Assembly: GCA_031258375.1 (NCBI GenBank)
Contig: JAIRMX010000191.1
Coordinates: 1-6,569, forward strand
Direction of reading: 5' to 3'
Length of the DNA stretch: 6,569 nucleotides
DNA from: Elusimicrobiota bacterium
GTDB taxonomy: Bacteria; Elusimicrobiota; Elusimicrobia; Elusimicrobiales; Elusimicrobiaceae
The position numbers and the translations under genes are program-made. Under the pieces are notes generated by a model. That model had not been told where the DNA came from. It ran no database searches and worked only from the letters and a program-made list of their open reading frames with translations. Below, in pieces: positions 6,015-6,569 of the stretch; positions within the stretch are counted from its first letter, which is position 1, and the number at the start of each line of letters is the position of its first letter.

Positions 6015-6569
6015 TTACTTCGGCTCGGCAAGCTCAGCTATAATTTCCCCAATTGCCCCAAGAGCCGGCGAAATCTCATATACGCCGCAACAACTTTTTT
6101 GATCCGGATTAATTTTACAGTCAGCCAACCTGCAATCAATAAATTCTCTAATACTTAAACCGTCGCTGCCTGCAAGCTTATCGAAAACATGTTCGGTGGA
6201 TACGCATTTGTCTCCCTCGCATTTTATCGTCACATCTATGTCTGGCGAGCCGAAAGCGTCATCTAAATCTACCTCTTTTATTTTACCTAAATGCCACTTA
6301 ATTACATAGAGCTTTCCGGGATTTTTCCCGAAACTGTTCAAGGAATAAAATGTCCCATCAATCTCCGCTATCAATCTAAACTTACTGTCACGATTGATAT
6401 CATCGGCCAAAAGGCCGTTTCCGGTCTCTATGGCAATATATGTAGGAGCAATTGCTTTTGTAAAAAGATCAACACGGTACAAATAGTTTTGATTGAAAGC
6501 TTCAACAGTAACATCTTTCGGTAGAATTTTTTTGTTTTGAAGAACCTCCCTAAATTTAACAACATAACC
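6015..6569 (-). CDS. Unrecognised Cys-rich protein, C-terminal part (5' end outside the window)
   Basis: The reading frame is open from the right edge to TAA at 6017-6015, giving 184 residues that end in AELAEPK. I do not recognise the family. An internal TTG at 6482 could be taken as a start, but the frame continues upstream to the edge with normal codons (VVKFREVLQNKKILPKDV), so the gene most likely begins outside. No membrane segment or catalytic motif is visible. The last third has six Cys (CEGDKC, then CRLADCKINPDQKSCC), which suggests disulfides in an exported protein or a metal site. The middle is rich in short hydrophobic and charged alternations, as in beta-sheet domains. It could be the C-terminal domain of a long pilin-like or surface protein, given the pilin genes in this window, but nothing visible proves that. 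It is followed by a 16-bp hairpin. Confidence 0.6.
   Translation of the reverse strand, partial: GYVVKFREVLQNKKILPKDVTVEAFNQNYLYRVDLFTKAIAPTYIAIETGNGLLADDINRDSKFRLIAEIDGTFYSLNSFGKNPGKLYVIKWHLGKIKEVDLDDAFGSPDIDVTIKCEGDKCVSTEHVFDKLAGSDGLSIREFIDCRLADCKINPDQKSCCGVYEISPALGAIGEIIAELAEPK

Overview
The window is a bacterial chromosome segment of moderate-to-low GC. Every gene I can support lies on the minus strand, so transcription runs from right (6569) to left (1). The type IV prepilin at 2423-2917, with its long Cys-containing C-terminal domain, and the deleted second prepilin copy beside it point to the Elusimicrobiota (Elusimicrobium-like gut or environmental bacteria). That assignment is an inference from protein style and was not tested by a search.

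In transcription order the layout is as follows. (1) 6569-6015: the 3' part of an unrecognised Cys-rich protein that begins outside the window. (2) 6014-5762: an intergenic region with a perfect 16-bp hairpin and a clear -10 box for the next gene. (3) 5761-5393: rpmE, ribosomal protein L31 with an unusually long Lys/Ala-rich tail, closed by a rho-independent terminator. (4) 5286-4228: prfA, release factor RF1, followed after 4 bp by (5) 4223-3384: prmC, the methyltransferase that modifies the GGQ glutamine of release factors. (6) 3383-2918: a 466-bp noncoding region holding a dense chain of hairpins. (7) 2917-2423: an intact prepilin gene. (8) 2250-1961: a prepilin pseudogene with an internal deletion, followed by a terminator at 1937-1894. 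(9) 1692-604: mraY, overlapping by 4 bp with (10) 607-1: the start of an ftsW/rodA-family gene that runs off the left edge.

Three functional themes sit side by side: translation (L31, RF1, PrmC), surface pilins, and lipid-linked peptidoglycan synthesis (MraY makes lipid I; the FtsW-family protein polymerises lipid II). RF1 and PrmC are a direct enzyme-substrate pair. MraY and the FtsW homologue act early and late in the same pathway, but the murD that often separates them in division/cell-wall clusters is absent, and murF is not found upstream.

I found no convincing new multi-gene system. The least explained features are the hairpin chain at about 2940-3073 (with further hairpins to 3305), the palindrome at 5944-5979 that buries an AGGAGG sequence, the deleted pilin copy, and the L31 tail. 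I saw no tRNA, rRNA, CRISPR array, transposase or recognisable riboswitch.
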